From: an uncultured Granulosicoccaceae bacterium
Lineage (GTDB): Bacteria > Pseudomonadota > Gammaproteobacteria > Granulosicoccales > Granulosicoccaceae
Direction: 5' to 3'
NCBI GenBank assembly: GCA_938005265.1
Contig: CALLOA010000171.1
Span: forward strand, 1-53,176
Length of the DNA: 53,176 nucleotides
Of this stretch, positions 1 through 8,843 are shown piece after piece; within the stretch, counting starts at the first letter, position 1; each line of letters starts with the position of its first letter. The notes under the pieces are model-generated. The model made no database searches and had not been told where the DNA came from. It was given only the letters and a program-made list of their open reading frames with translations. The position numbers and the translations under genes were made by a program.

Positions 1-1
1 C

Positions 2-292
2 AACGTGATGCAAGGGTCCATGTCTCTGGTAGGTCCTCGCCCACACCCGATACCGCTGGATGAGAAATTCAAACACGTCATTCCGGCATTGAACTCACGC
101 TATGCAGTCAAGCCAGGGATTACCGGCTGGGCACAAATCAACGGTTTTCGTGGTGAAACAACCCGGGTCGACGATATGGTGGCCCGAATTGAGCACGACA
201 GGCACTACATCAAGCACTGGAGCCTGTCTCTAGATATAAAAATCATCGCCAAAACTGCAGTGAAGGGTTGGACACACACCAACGCTTACTAA
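2..292 (+). CDS. Undecaprenyl-phosphate sugar phosphotransferase, C-terminal part
   Basis: This is the last 96 residues of a bacterial sugar transferase (PF02397, WcaJ/ExoY type). The family transfers a sugar-1-phosphate from a UDP-sugar to undecaprenyl phosphate at the inner membrane and so starts a polysaccharide repeat unit. The family hallmarks are visible: SLVGPRPHP near the cut end, then YAVKPGITGWAQING and GETTRVDDM, and a closing stretch with HWSLSLDIKII. The reading frame is open through the window edge, so the true start and the N-terminal membrane segments lie outside. The GTG/ATG codons at 5-10 are internal. The other polysaccharide genes follow after a gap of about 290 bases. The exact sugar cannot be read from this fragment. 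Confidence 0.93.
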   Translation, partial: NVMQGSMSLVGPRPHPIPLDEKFKHVIPALNSRYAVKPGITGWAQINGFRGETTRVDDMVARIEHDRHYIKHWSLSLDIKIIAKTAVKGWTHTNAY

Positions 293-344
293 CACACCAG
301 CACCGGGCACTAACACCCGGCTGTTATTTACCGTCCCTCCTGTT

Positions 345-366
345 GAGGTTAGCGTCTTCTAACCTC
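345..366 (+). terminator. Hairpin after the sugar transferase gene
   Basis: A perfect 8-bp stem (GAGGTTAG / CTAACCTC) with a 6-base loop lies 53 bases after the sugar transferase stop. A weaker 5-bp stem (CCGGG / CCCGG, 303-320) precedes it. A T-rich tract (CTCTCTTTTTCC) follows only about 10 bases later, so this is not a textbook intrinsic terminator. It may be a partial terminator or an attenuator between the first gene and the rest of the polysaccharide operon. Confidence 0.35.
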
Positions 367-584
367 CCTGATCACTCTCTTTTTCCTCCAGCCGATGCGG
401 CAACACAAGTCGGCCACAAAAGCCAATTCAGCCCGACTGAGCAAAAGAACACCTTCCTGTAACAGGTTGTAACGCCTATTTGACGCTTCCAAGTAGATGC
501 GATCTGCGTCACACGCTAAACTACACCTATACACAGCTCGAAGGTTTCTGAAGGCCACGGGAACACTCCCGCCAAGCAGCCTTG

Positions 585-1565
585 ATGCGGTTCAAAGCAT
601 TGCACAATTCACCAACTTTATTTCAAGTTTGCACCGCCATCAGGCGCAACATGTGTATGGGTATGAGCATGAATAATGACGCCGCTAGCGTTGCAGTCAC
701 AGAAGCAGACCAAACCACCGCCAACGGTCGCGTTGACGCAGTTTCCGAGCGCCTGCAGACTCATGAGCTGCTGGGCTTCAAATTGCATCCGGGCACCATC
801 AGCGACTACATCGTTTTAATTGCTGACGCGATTAAAAACCAGCAGCAGCAGACTGTGTACTACCACAATCTGCACTCACTGTATTCCTACTTCACTACTA
901 AACGTCTGCAGGAATGCTATGACAGCAAAGGAATAACTATCCTCGCGGACGGCATGCCGCTCATATGGCTTTTGAAGCTGGCAGGATTCAATGCTTCGCG
1001 AGAGCAACGGGTCACTTATGTAGACTTCATCTGGCCAATGATGGAAGCCGCCAGGGATAACAACTGGAAGGTCTATCATGTCGGGCAGGAAAAGAGCATT
1101 CAGGAAAAGGCGCTCCAGACAATACGGGAACGCTTTCCGGGCTTGCAGATCGAGGGGCATGACGGCTACTTCGATATGACGGACAATAGCGAGGATTCGC
1201 AGCGCGTCGTCGAGTCGATCAACAACTTCGAAACCGACCTGCTGTTAGTCGGTTTCGGTGCACCCAAGCAAGAGTACTGGCTGGATGCGCACAGGCAACA
1301 CATTAATGCAGCCACTGTTTTTACCTGCGGTGCCTGTATGGAGTATGTCGCCGGGGCTGTTAAAACACCACCTCGCTGGATGGGCAAGGCCGGCCTGGAA
1401 TGGCTCTACCGTCTGACTGAAAATCCACGCCGATTTGCTTTTCGATATCTGGTTGAGCCATTAATACTCGGTCTTTTCCTGGCTCGCAACGGTATCTTCA
1501 AACGCAACTCCAGGCAAAATTCTGCGCGCTCAGGCGAGCAAACTGACAAGCGGACTAGCGGCTAA
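585..1565 (+). CDS. WecG/TagA/CpsF family glycosyltransferase
   Basis: GT26-family enzyme that adds a sugar (ManNAc or ManNAcA in characterised members) to an undecaprenyl-PP-linked acceptor on the cytoplasmic face of the inner membrane. The signature blocks are present: NLHS near residue 95, the ADGMP motif near residue 122 with the conserved Asp, and GFGAPKQE near residue 225. The C-terminal segment RWMGKAGLEWLYRL...NPRRFAFRYL is typical of the family. The start is uncertain. ATG 585 gives a non-conserved lead of about 60 residues, and four ATG codons at 651, 657, 663 and 669 are equally usable, since none has a strong ribosome site. The family core begins near HELLGFKLH. The stop overlaps the next start (TAATG), so translation of the two is probably coupled. 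The donor sugar is not predicted. Confidence 0.9.
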   Translation: MRFKALHNSPTLFQVCTAIRRNMCMGMSMNNDAASVAVTEADQTTANGRVDAVSERLQTHELLGFKLHPGTISDYIVLIADAIKNQQQQTVYYHNLHSLYSYFTTKRLQECYDSKGITILADGMPLIWLLKLAGFNASREQRVTYVDFIWPMMEAARDNNWKVYHVGQEKSIQEKALQTIRERFPGLQIEGHDGYFDMTDNSEDSQRVVESINNFETDLLLVGFGAPKQEYWLDAHRQHINAATVFTCGACMEYVAGAVKTPPRWMGKAGLEWLYRLTENPRRFAFRYLVEPLILGLFLARNGIFKRNSRQNSARSGEQTDKRTSG

Positions 1566-2887
1566 TGAATTCGGTCAGCCTGCTGGCATCTCTGCAAAGT
1601 TCAGGTTCCAGGCTAATAAACAGCATGCAGGGCATCACCATTGCACGGCGTTTGATCAGTGCGCGCTATACGTTGGCTGTAGGCGCACAGGCATTGGTAA
1701 GCGGATTCCATTTCCTGCTAAATCTCGTTCTGGTCCGCCAGATCAGCCAATACGACTATGGTACGTTTGCCTTCGCGTTTGTGCTGGCAATGTTTGCGCA
1801 AGCCATCAATAACGCATTGATATCCACTCCGCTGACAGTGTATACACCGGTAATAAAAGACGGTGACGAAAGAGCCAGGCAGGAGAAAATGTTGAGTTTT
1901 GTCAACATGATCTTCTGCGCAGGCTTGATGATCGTCGGGTTGATGTACGTACCTTTCAGTCAACTCGACAGCAATACGGTGATTTGTATTTCGCTTTTTG
2001 TTGCAGTGTATGCTGCGCGCCAGTATAGCCGTAGTTTTGGTTACGCACGGTTACGACCTCTGGTCACAGCGGCAGGCGACACCACTTACATGCTGGCGGG
2101 TATCACCATCATGGCCATCCTGCTCTCGGTGAAACCAGAACCTGGTGTGGGGTACATTCTGCTCGCCCTGGCCGGTGCCAATCTGATAGCCATCATAGTT
2201 GAGAACATCCTGTTGCATGGACGTGCGGCGCTCGACCAGATCAAAGGCAACTGGAATGGATACAGCCATATCTGGGAACAGTCGCGCTGGGCACTTGCAG
2301 GTGCGGTGACAACTCTGTTAATGGGCCAGGCCCACAGTCTCATCATTGTTAAGAGCCAGGGTCCGGAATCCTTTGCCCCGCTTGCGGCTGGTGCTGTGTT
2401 ATTTGGCCCGGTGCGCGTGGCTCTCATGACCTGGCAAAACATGGTGAAACCCGAGATGGCAATGGCATTGTCGGAGAATCGCTTTCAGGAAGTTCGTAGC
2501 CAAATGAAGCGAACGACCATACTTATGGCAATCGTCATGACAGGAGTGGTGATCGCACTGGCAATTTTCTGGCCGTGGATAGACGCTTTTCTTTATCAAA
2601 AGCGCTATGGCGGGGAACCTATGGCAATGATTGTCGCTTTATGGGCAGCAATAACACTCTGCTCCGCTTCCTACACACCGATGAGTGCAGCGCTGCAGGC
2701 CTTGAAAAACTTTCGTGCCTTGGCCATGGGTAGCATTTATGCTTCCGTGCTCGCCGCTATTACCGTCACAGCCCTGCTCTACTTTCATTCACCCGAAGCG
2801 ACACTGCTGGGTATTTTGATGGCTGAATTATTCCTCGCTGTTTTCATGCTGCGCGTGGTTATTCAGAGTATGAGGCGACAAAGTTGA
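1565..2887 (+). CDS. Polysaccharide flippase (Wzx/MOP superfamily)
   Basis: A 440-residue integral membrane protein with hydrophobic segments along its whole length, consistent with the 12-14 helices usual for Wzx-type flippases of the MOP/MATE fold. The N-terminal region ARYTLAVGAQALVSGFHFLLNLVLVRQIS...YGTFAFAF is typical of these exporters. The likely job is moving the lipid-linked repeat unit made by the neighbouring glycosyltransferases across the inner membrane. The ATG shares one base with the preceding stop, and its own stop overlaps the next start. Substrate specificity cannot be read from sequence. The assignment rests on hydropathy, the N-terminal pattern and operon position. Confidence 0.85.
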   Translation: MNSVSLLASLQSSGSRLINSMQGITIARRLISARYTLAVGAQALVSGFHFLLNLVLVRQISQYDYGTFAFAFVLAMFAQAINNALISTPLTVYTPVIKDGDERARQEKMLSFVNMIFCAGLMIVGLMYVPFSQLDSNTVICISLFVAVYAARQYSRSFGYARLRPLVTAAGDTTYMLAGITIMAILLSVKPEPGVGYILLALAGANLIAIIVENILLHGRAALDQIKGNWNGYSHIWEQSRWALAGAVTTLLMGQAHSLIIVKSQGPESFAPLAAGAVLFGPVRVALMTWQNMVKPEMAMALSENRFQEVRSQMKRTTILMAIVMTGVVIALAIFWPWIDAFLYQKRYGGEPMAMIVALWAAITLCSASYTPMSAALQALKNFRALAMGSIYASVLAAITVTALLYFHSPEATLLGILMAELFLAVFMLRVVIQSMRRQS

Positions 2888-3795
2888 AAATCGCACTCTG
2901 TATCTGTACATTTCGCCGCCCCGAAGGTCTTCGAAAAGCACTGACTTACGTGGAGAAGCTAGACTTTGATGGCGAAGTCATAGTCTGCGTTGCTGACAAC
3001 GATGCGCAAGGCGAAGGCCTTGAAGTTTGTCGTGCCCTGGCCGATTCCTATCGCTGGCCAATCTTCACAACCGGTGTTGAACAATCCGGTATTTCTTTCT
3101 CACGTAATGCCTGCAGCGCACTGGCGCTGCACCACTCACCCGATTTTATTGCATTTCTTGATGACGACGAGTGGCCTGAAGCAGACTGGTTGCAACAACT
3201 ACTGAAGGTGCAGCAGGACAATGATGCTGATGCTGTTGGTGGGCCGACTATTTCGGTTTTTCCAGACAATACGCCAGCAAGCCAGCAACGCAACGAATAC
3301 TATGGTGCAGATCTGAGAGTGGCAGATGGCGCTGCCTGTCAGCTTGAGGCTGCCGGCAATTTTCTTATACGAACAAGTACGCTGGAAGCCATGGGGCCTG
3401 ATTTTTTTCATCCTGACTTTGCCCAGTCCGGCGGTGAAGACCTGGCTTTCTTTATGAAGTTGGAACAGCAGGGTGCGAAAATGCATTGGGCCACACAGGC
3501 AAAAATGAACGAAGCCGTACCCAGCGATCGCTTGTCCACTGAATGGTTGAAGCAAAGGGTAATTATTATTGCCAATTCACGCGTTCGGGTCATGCGCATG
3601 CTACAACCCGGACTGCCGGCAACATTGATCAGATGCGCCAAGACCTGCGCACTGTTCGCCCAGGCAATGATCATGAGCGCCGTCGGTTTGATCAGCCCGC
3701 CAGTGGCAGAAAAAGCAAGAATTCTACGCTGGAAGTTCTGGGGTAAATTCACCGCCCACATGAAATTTAATCTCAGCCGCATGGAAGGGCGCTAG
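2884..3795 (+). CDS. Family 2 glycosyltransferase
   Basis: A 303-residue GT-A fold glycosyltransferase, probably cytosolic or membrane-associated, that adds one sugar of the repeat unit. The N-terminus ALCICTFRRPEGL is the usual nucleotide-binding strand and loop. SGISFSRNACSAL near residue 68 matches the family's conserved donor-site segment, and LDDDEWP at 92-98 supplies the metal-binding DxD motif. A GGEDLAFF segment in the middle matches the usual acceptor/catalytic ED block. The start is TTG at 2884, overlapping the flippase stop (TTGA), which suggests translational coupling. The donor and linkage cannot be inferred. Confidence 0.88.
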   Translation: MKIALCICTFRRPEGLRKALTYVEKLDFDGEVIVCVADNDAQGEGLEVCRALADSYRWPIFTTGVEQSGISFSRNACSALALHHSPDFIAFLDDDEWPEADWLQQLLKVQQDNDADAVGGPTISVFPDNTPASQQRNEYYGADLRVADGAACQLEAAGNFLIRTSTLEAMGPDFFHPDFAQSGGEDLAFFMKLEQQGAKMHWATQAKMNEAVPSDRLSTEWLKQRVIIIANSRVRVMRMLQPGLPATLIRCAKTCALFAQAMIMSAVGLISPPVAEKARILRWKFWGKFTAHMKFNLSRMEGR

Positions 3796-3796
3796 C

Positions 3797-4759
3797 ATGA
3801 ACACTGCAGACACACCAGCAAGTGATGCCATGCCGGTCTTCAGTATTGTCATTCCTACCTACAACGGTGCGAAAACGATTGCCAAGACCATCGAAGCCTG
3901 TCTTGCGCAAAGTTTTACCGATTTCGAATTACTGATCGTTGATGACGGTTCTAAAGACGATACAAAGGAAGCAGTAAAAGCTTTCCCTGATCCCCGGATA
4001 CAATATATTCATCAGCAAAACGGTGGTCCCGCTGCCGCACGTAATACCGGTGTTGATGCAGCCTGCGGCCAATACATCGCGTACCTGGATGCCGACGATA
4101 GCTGGTATCCAGACTACCTGGAGCGGGCCCACAAACAGATTCAAAGCAATGGTCATCAATTTTTGTACGGCCAGATTATTGTCAACAGGGGTGTCGGGCG
4201 CTATTGGGTCAAACCCGATCGGGCAATCTTTCCGGATGAGTCAATTTTCGACTATCTATATATACATGGCGGTTTTATTCAAACAAGTACCATGGTTATA
4301 GCTTCTTCACTGGCCAATAAGGTACGCTGGGATGAAAGCGTTACCTTCGGCGATAATGATCAGTATGCAATTGATTTGGTTCAGGCTGGCGCCCGGCCAC
4401 AGATGATGGATATGCCGGGTACCCTGTACGAAGATATTATGAATCCAGCTGCCTTGTCACAATTGCCAATCCACGGTGGGCAAACAAGCAAACACACTAA
4501 CTTTTTTCAGTGGATGGCTGGACAAAAAGACAACATGTCGGCTCAAGCCTGGCTGGGTTATCGTGCCAAGTTTGAAACCGGCTCAGTCTCGATGAAAGAA
4601 CGCATCAGCCTGTTGTCCGAAGCGCGCTCCGCAGGAGCAATTTCAACCAAAGGATTTTTTCGCCTGCTGCTTCAACATAGTTTCCCCAGATTTTATCGCC
4701 GCTTGACTGACAAGTTCGTGGCACTTCGCGGCAAACCTATAGAGGCTGTTCGTCCCTGA
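3797..4759 (+). CDS. Family 2 glycosyltransferase
   Basis: A 320-residue GT-A glycosyltransferase with a textbook N-terminal domain: FSIVIPTYNGAKTI at the start, LIVDDGSKDDT at 47-56, NGGPAAARNTG at 75-85 and the metal-binding LDADDSW at 97-103. It probably adds a sugar to the lipid-linked intermediate in the cytoplasm. The ATG is one base after the preceding stop, with GGAAGGG about 8 bases upstream as ribosome site. The C-terminal third is not recognisable and probably binds the acceptor. Together with its neighbour it implies a repeat unit of at least four sugars, if the initiating transferase and the TagA-like enzyme are counted. Confidence 0.9.
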   Translation: MNTADTPASDAMPVFSIVIPTYNGAKTIAKTIEACLAQSFTDFELLIVDDGSKDDTKEAVKAFPDPRIQYIHQQNGGPAAARNTGVDAACGQYIAYLDADDSWYPDYLERAHKQIQSNGHQFLYGQIIVNRGVGRYWVKPDRAIFPDESIFDYLYIHGGFIQTSTMVIASSLANKVRWDESVTFGDNDQYAIDLVQAGARPQMMDMPGTLYEDIMNPAALSQLPIHGGQTSKHTNFFQWMAGQKDNMSAQAWLGYRAKFETGSVSMKERISLLSEARSAGAISTKGFFRLLLQHSFPRFYRRLTDKFVALRGKPIEAVRP

Positions 4760-6558
4760 TGCGTGTCGCAACCTATTCACAACGCAGTGCTGCCACAAAC
4801 ACCTCGCTGATTGCAGTTTCATTGCTGGTTCTGACTATCATGCAGGGCTCAACGGCCGTGCTGACGCTAGTCTATGCATTCCAGAAATCTCTGGAGCCTG
4901 TCACCGCTTTGCTGTGGCTATTGAGCTATTTTGTAGCTGCAGCCGGATTGATGTTCACGCATGGACTGAACTGGATTTTCTGGTTGTTTCGTTACCGGCT
5001 ATTACTGATTATTCTGATTTTTGGTGTTATCGCATCAATCGGTTGGTCAGTAGACCCCAACGTATCGGCAACACGCGTGATGCATTTGGTGGGATGCACC
5101 CTGATCGCAATGTATCTCGGGTTTATGGTTCCACTTGCCGCTATTTTGAACGTACTGGCCTGGGTACTTGGTTTTATTATCGTTGCCAGCGCTGCTTCAG
5201 CACTCGCCCTACCCTCTCTGGGTATCGAATCCTACGAAGGCTCGCAAGTCTGGCGGGGAATTCTGACATCCAAGAACAATCTCGGCTTCTGGGCTGCAAT
5301 CGGGGTCCTGCTCTTTGTCAGCCAATGGAGTCGCGCCACCACCGGCTTGGGCCGGGTCGTGTGCATAGGCATGGCATTGTTAAGTCTGCTTACTTTGTAT
5401 TTCAGTCACTCGGCCACCTCTCTATTGGCCCTCGTCGTGGGTGGCTCGGTGGCTATGTATTTCTATATTGCCCATCGCTTCCAGCTGGGCTTTATACGCA
5501 TGGTAGTGATGGCTGTGCTTTTTACCGCACTGGTGTTCCTGGCATTCAAGAATATCAATACGGCTGAATTGATCGGCCGTTCCGGCGACCTTACCGGGCG
5601 TGGCGAAGTATGGAAACAGGTCTGGGATCTGATCAAACAAAGACCCCTGACAGGTTACGGATATGGCAGTATCTGGAACCCAAATGACGCAACCATCTGG
5701 ATTCAGGAAAAGTACACAGACTTTACCTGGGTGGTTTACCACGCCCACAACGGTTTCCTGCAAATCGCATCTGAAATCGGCCTGCCGTTATCACTGATCG
5801 CCTTGCTGATGGTTGTTCAACAGCTGATAGAAATTTTTTACTGCCAGTACCAGCGTCAGCAATTGGGAGTGCTTTTTGTACTCGGTTTTGTCATCACTTA
5901 TCTGGTCAGTAACTACTCTGAGGCCAGATTCCTTGTCAATCGTGAACTTTACTGGATTTTGTTTCTGGCTCTTCCTATAAGTATGTTGCGTCAGGTTACT
6001 GTGGTGCTTCCCGACGAAGACATGGAGCTGAGCGACGACCCTGACAATAAGCCTGACAGACACAGCAGGGACGAGGAACCCTACGGGGGGCGCCACGCCA
6101 GTCCCGCAACACAGGCCTGGAGTAACAAACGTGAGCGCATTAACAGCAAAAAAATGCCTGCAGGTGCGCCCTTACTAGAAAAGAAAAGCGATGACGAAGC
6201 TCCAGAGAAACCCAAAGGCAGGATTTTTCTGGACAGTGATGGAAAAAAACAGGAAGAAAGACGTCACAAAGCACCACGCAAAAGCGCGCACTTGGGTCAC
6301 TTGAACGCCGATGATCTGGACGAGGTTTTTTCTCCAAAGATCGCCGCGGGAAAACAGGGGCAGGTTCAGCCATCTGACCACGACTCCTCAGCAAATGAAG
6401 TAACTGGGCAAAACCAATATGACGATGAAATGACCGGCAGTTACTCTGACAAATTTGATCGTTTTGATGACAGTGATTTTGAAGTCGGAAATGACGATAA
6501 CTCACGCGTTGACATAGACCTCACAAACAACCGCAGAAGACGAGGGGACGGAGTATGA
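4759..6558 (+). CDS. O-antigen ligase/polymerase-like protein with long charged tail
   Basis: Residues 1 to about 415 form a polytopic membrane protein of the Wzy/WaaL superfamily. It has many hydrophobic segments and a large periplasmic loop containing a GRGEVWKQ segment, GYGYGSIW and YHAHNGFLQ, where His330 lies in the H-x-G pattern typical of the O-antigen ligase domain (PF04932). It may polymerise repeat units or ligate the chain. Residues about 417-599 are unlike the usual family: a strongly charged, low-complexity, probably disordered tail with many Asp, Glu, Lys and Arg and no hydrophobic segment. It ends NNRRRRGDGV. The ATG overlaps the preceding stop (TGATG) and its stop overlaps galE (ATGA). 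Polymerase versus ligase cannot be decided from sequence. Confidence 0.82.
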   Translation: MRVATYSQRSAATNTSLIAVSLLVLTIMQGSTAVLTLVYAFQKSLEPVTALLWLLSYFVAAAGLMFTHGLNWIFWLFRYRLLLIILIFGVIASIGWSVDPNVSATRVMHLVGCTLIAMYLGFMVPLAAILNVLAWVLGFIIVASAASALALPSLGIESYEGSQVWRGILTSKNNLGFWAAIGVLLFVSQWSRATTGLGRVVCIGMALLSLLTLYFSHSATSLLALVVGGSVAMYFYIAHRFQLGFIRMVVMAVLFTALVFLAFKNINTAELIGRSGDLTGRGEVWKQVWDLIKQRPLTGYGYGSIWNPNDATIWIQEKYTDFTWVVYHAHNGFLQIASEIGLPLSLIALLMVVQQLIEIFYCQYQRQQLGVLFVLGFVITYLVSNYSEARFLVNRELYWILFLALPISMLRQVTVVLPDEDMELSDDPDNKPDRHSRDEEPYGGRHASPATQAWSNKRERINSKKMPAGAPLLEKKSDDEAPEKPKGRIFLDSDGKKQEERRHKAPRKSAHLGHLNADDLDEVFSPKIAAGKQGQVQPSDHDSSANEVTGQNQYDDEMTGSYSDKFDRFDDSDFEVGNDDNSRVDIDLTNNRRRRGDGV

Positions 6559-7574
6559 GCAAGACAGTTGTTGTCACCGGCGGTGCTGGCTATATCGGCT
6601 CTCACATGACAAAAATGCTGAGTGAAGACGGCTACCGGGTCATTGTTTTTGACAACCTGGGTCGCGGCAATCGCGATGCGGTGCTGGATGCTGGCTTTGT
6701 ACAGGGAGACTTGACGCAGCCGGATAACCTGGATGCCTTGTTCAGTGCTGAAAACATAGAAGCGGTTCTGCATTTTGCAGCCTTCGCCTACGTAGGCGAG
6801 TCGGTTAATGAGCCCGATATGTACTATCGAAATAATGTACTGGGTACGCTCAACCTGCTGGATGCCATGCGCAGGCACAACATACCTCGTCTGGTTTTTT
6901 CGTCAACCTGTGCCACATACGGCGTGCCACAGAACCTGCCAATTACCGAGCTAACGCCGCAGTCTCCCATCAACCCTTACGGCCAGAGCAAGTTGATGGT
7001 CGAGCAGATTCTGAAAGACTATGCGGTCGCCTATGATTTCAGAAGTATTGCCCTGAGATATTTTAATGCTGCTGGTTGTGCCCCTGACGGCACCCTCGGC
7101 GAACGCCACGATCCTGAGACCCACCTTTTACCGCTGGTGCTGTTCGAAGCCATGCGTACTCAACAAGGTGGCAATCCCGACGATACCGCACTAATGGTAT
7201 TCGGGGATGACTTCGATACACCAGACGGAACTTGCGTTCGCGACTACATCCATGTGAACGACCTTTGCCGCGCCCATATTCATGCACTTGACAGGCTGGT
7301 GTCAGAACCATCACTTGGCGCTGAACAGTTTAATCTGGGCGTTAATCGCGGGGTTTCTGTGCTTGAAGTCATTCAATGTTGCGAGCAGGTAACAGGCGTA
7401 AAAATTCCCTATAAGATGGCGCCACGCAGAGCCGGTGATCCACCAGAGCTTGTCAGCGATGCTTCCAGAGCGATGCAGGAGCTGGGCTGGCAACCGCAAT
7501 ACCCGGATATCAAAGACAGCATACAGCACGCCTGGAACTGGTTCAGCAACAATCAAAAATTGATCGCAGCCTGA
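6555..7574 (+). CDS. galE: UDP-glucose 4-epimerase
   Basis: Short-chain dehydrogenase superfamily enzyme that interconverts UDP-glucose and UDP-galactose (and in some members the N-acetyl forms) with bound NAD, supplying donors for the polysaccharide. The Rossmann motif TGGAGYIGSH is at residues 8-17. SSTCATYG carries the catalytic Ser/Thr, and the YxxxK pair is Tyr142 and Lys146 in PYGQSK. RYFNAAGC and CVRDYIHVNDL are GalE-specific blocks. At 339 residues it has normal full length. The 4-base overlap with the ligase-like gene marks it as the last gene of the polysaccharide operon. No clear terminator follows. Confidence 0.95.
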   Translation: MSKTVVVTGGAGYIGSHMTKMLSEDGYRVIVFDNLGRGNRDAVLDAGFVQGDLTQPDNLDALFSAENIEAVLHFAAFAYVGESVNEPDMYYRNNVLGTLNLLDAMRRHNIPRLVFSSTCATYGVPQNLPITELTPQSPINPYGQSKLMVEQILKDYAVAYDFRSIALRYFNAAGCAPDGTLGERHDPETHLLPLVLFEAMRTQQGGNPDDTALMVFGDDFDTPDGTCVRDYIHVNDLCRAHIHALDRLVSEPSLGAEQFNLGVNRGVSVLEVIQCCEQVTGVKIPYKMAPRRAGDPPELVSDASRAMQELGWQPQYPDIKDSIQHAWNWFSNNQKLIAA

Positions 7575-7813
7575 TACCGTAAGAACTGCACCTGTTACAC
7601 GCTATTGCCATGCCATCAACTGCGGGCGGTTGAACTATTACTGCTGATCTTGTCTTTACTTTCAGGCAAACTGTGTTTTCAAGGCTTGTTGTTTCAGTGG
7701 GTACACTCTTTTGACTTACACTGTTGCAATTGCGCTGTTGCGACTAACAAAGCTTTGCGAAACATGGCTCAAACTTATAGTTGACGGCCAGCAATAATAA
7801 ACAGGAGGGCAAA

Positions 7814-8815
7814 TTGCTCAACAGGTTGATCAAGACCGGCATAGCCCTATCGTGTGCTTGCCTGAACCGGGTTTATCCCGGCGTCCAAACGGTTGCGCCA
7901 CCACTTGAGCCACCACCCGAGCACAAGCGGCGTTACAGAGCCAACCGCACTCGCACTCGTGCCCTGCTTGTAGCCACCACTTTTTTCTTCTCTGCATCAA
8001 CACAACAAGCAGCACTCGCAAAAACACCAAACACTCTGGATGATGCCTGCTGGCAACTGAGCTTTACGGAAGATTTTGAAGCGCTAAGCTTGTGGAATCC
8101 CGAAACACGCACAGGCGACTGGAAAACAAGTTATATCTGGGGCAGTGATATACGCATAAACAATGAACTGCAGTACTACATAGACCCACGCATACATGGC
8201 TATAGCCCGTTTAGCTTGTCAGAAGGCATACTGACCATCAGTGCCCGGCCCACACCGCCGGACATTCTCGCCAAAGTAAATAACATGCCTTACATTTCCG
8301 GTGTTCTGACCACCGAAGAAGGGTTTTCACAAAAATACGGGCGCTTTGAGGCCCTGGCCAAAGTCCCCAAGGGCAAAGGTTTATGGGCAGCCTTCTGGTT
8401 ATTGCCCTCATTTGACCAATGGCCTGACGGCGTTGCAGTTCTGCCGGAGATAGATGTCATGGAATCTTTGGGCAATGAATTTCGCACTTATCATACAACC
8501 CTGCATACCAACCAGAGCGGCAAACTGACATCACACCCCTACGACCACACTTTTGATGTGGAATTGTCGGCCGATTTCCATCTCTACTCCGCAGTCTGGA
8601 CTGAAAAGACCGTGACCTGGTATTTGGATGGCCGCAAAGTTGCCGAGCACCCGACGCCTTCTGACTTTAGCCGTCCGAAACACTTCCTGCTGAATCTGGC
8701 AGTGGGAGGTAGCTGGCCCGGCAATCCGGATGTGAATACACGTTTTCCTGCTGAATACCAGATCGACTACGTTAAAGCCTGGACTCCATCCCCCACAGCC
8801 GCGAGCCATTGCTAG
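7814..8815 (+). CDS. Secreted glycoside hydrolase family 16 (beta-glucanase/galactanase type)
   Basis: A GH16 retaining endo-glycanase. The ExDxxE catalytic motif is present as LPEIDVMES, giving nucleophile Glu212, Asp214 and acid/base Glu217 from this start. Other family blocks are the NNELQYY segment, YGRFEALAKVP, GLWAAFWLLP and a C-terminal LLNLAVGGSWPG. The start chosen is TTG 7814 because AGGAGGG stands 4 bases upstream, and no ATG is available; TTG 7781 is an alternative. The N-terminus is odd: an Arg-rich stretch (about residues 38-49) precedes a hydrophobic segment ending AALA, which looks like a signal peptide preceded by a 40-residue extension. Its place behind the polysaccharide operon suggests polymer trimming, but the substrate is unknown. 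Confidence 0.88.
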   Translation: MLNRLIKTGIALSCACLNRVYPGVQTVAPPLEPPPEHKRRYRANRTRTRALLVATTFFFSASTQQAALAKTPNTLDDACWQLSFTEDFEALSLWNPETRTGDWKTSYIWGSDIRINNELQYYIDPRIHGYSPFSLSEGILTISARPTPPDILAKVNNMPYISGVLTTEEGFSQKYGRFEALAKVPKGKGLWAAFWLLPSFDQWPDGVAVLPEIDVMESLGNEFRTYHTTLHTNQSGKLTSHPYDHTFDVELSADFHLYSAVWTEKTVTWYLDGRKVAEHPTPSDFSRPKHFLLNLAVGGSWPGNPDVNTRFPAEYQIDYVKAWTPSPTAASHC

Positions 8816-8843
8816 CGATAGTATTGGACATACTCCATCTGCC

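Noticed and set aside
268..558. Small genes in the gap after the sugar transferase
   Set aside because: The short frames on both strands lack ribosome sites and family resemblance, and the region is better explained by hairpins and untranslated sequence.
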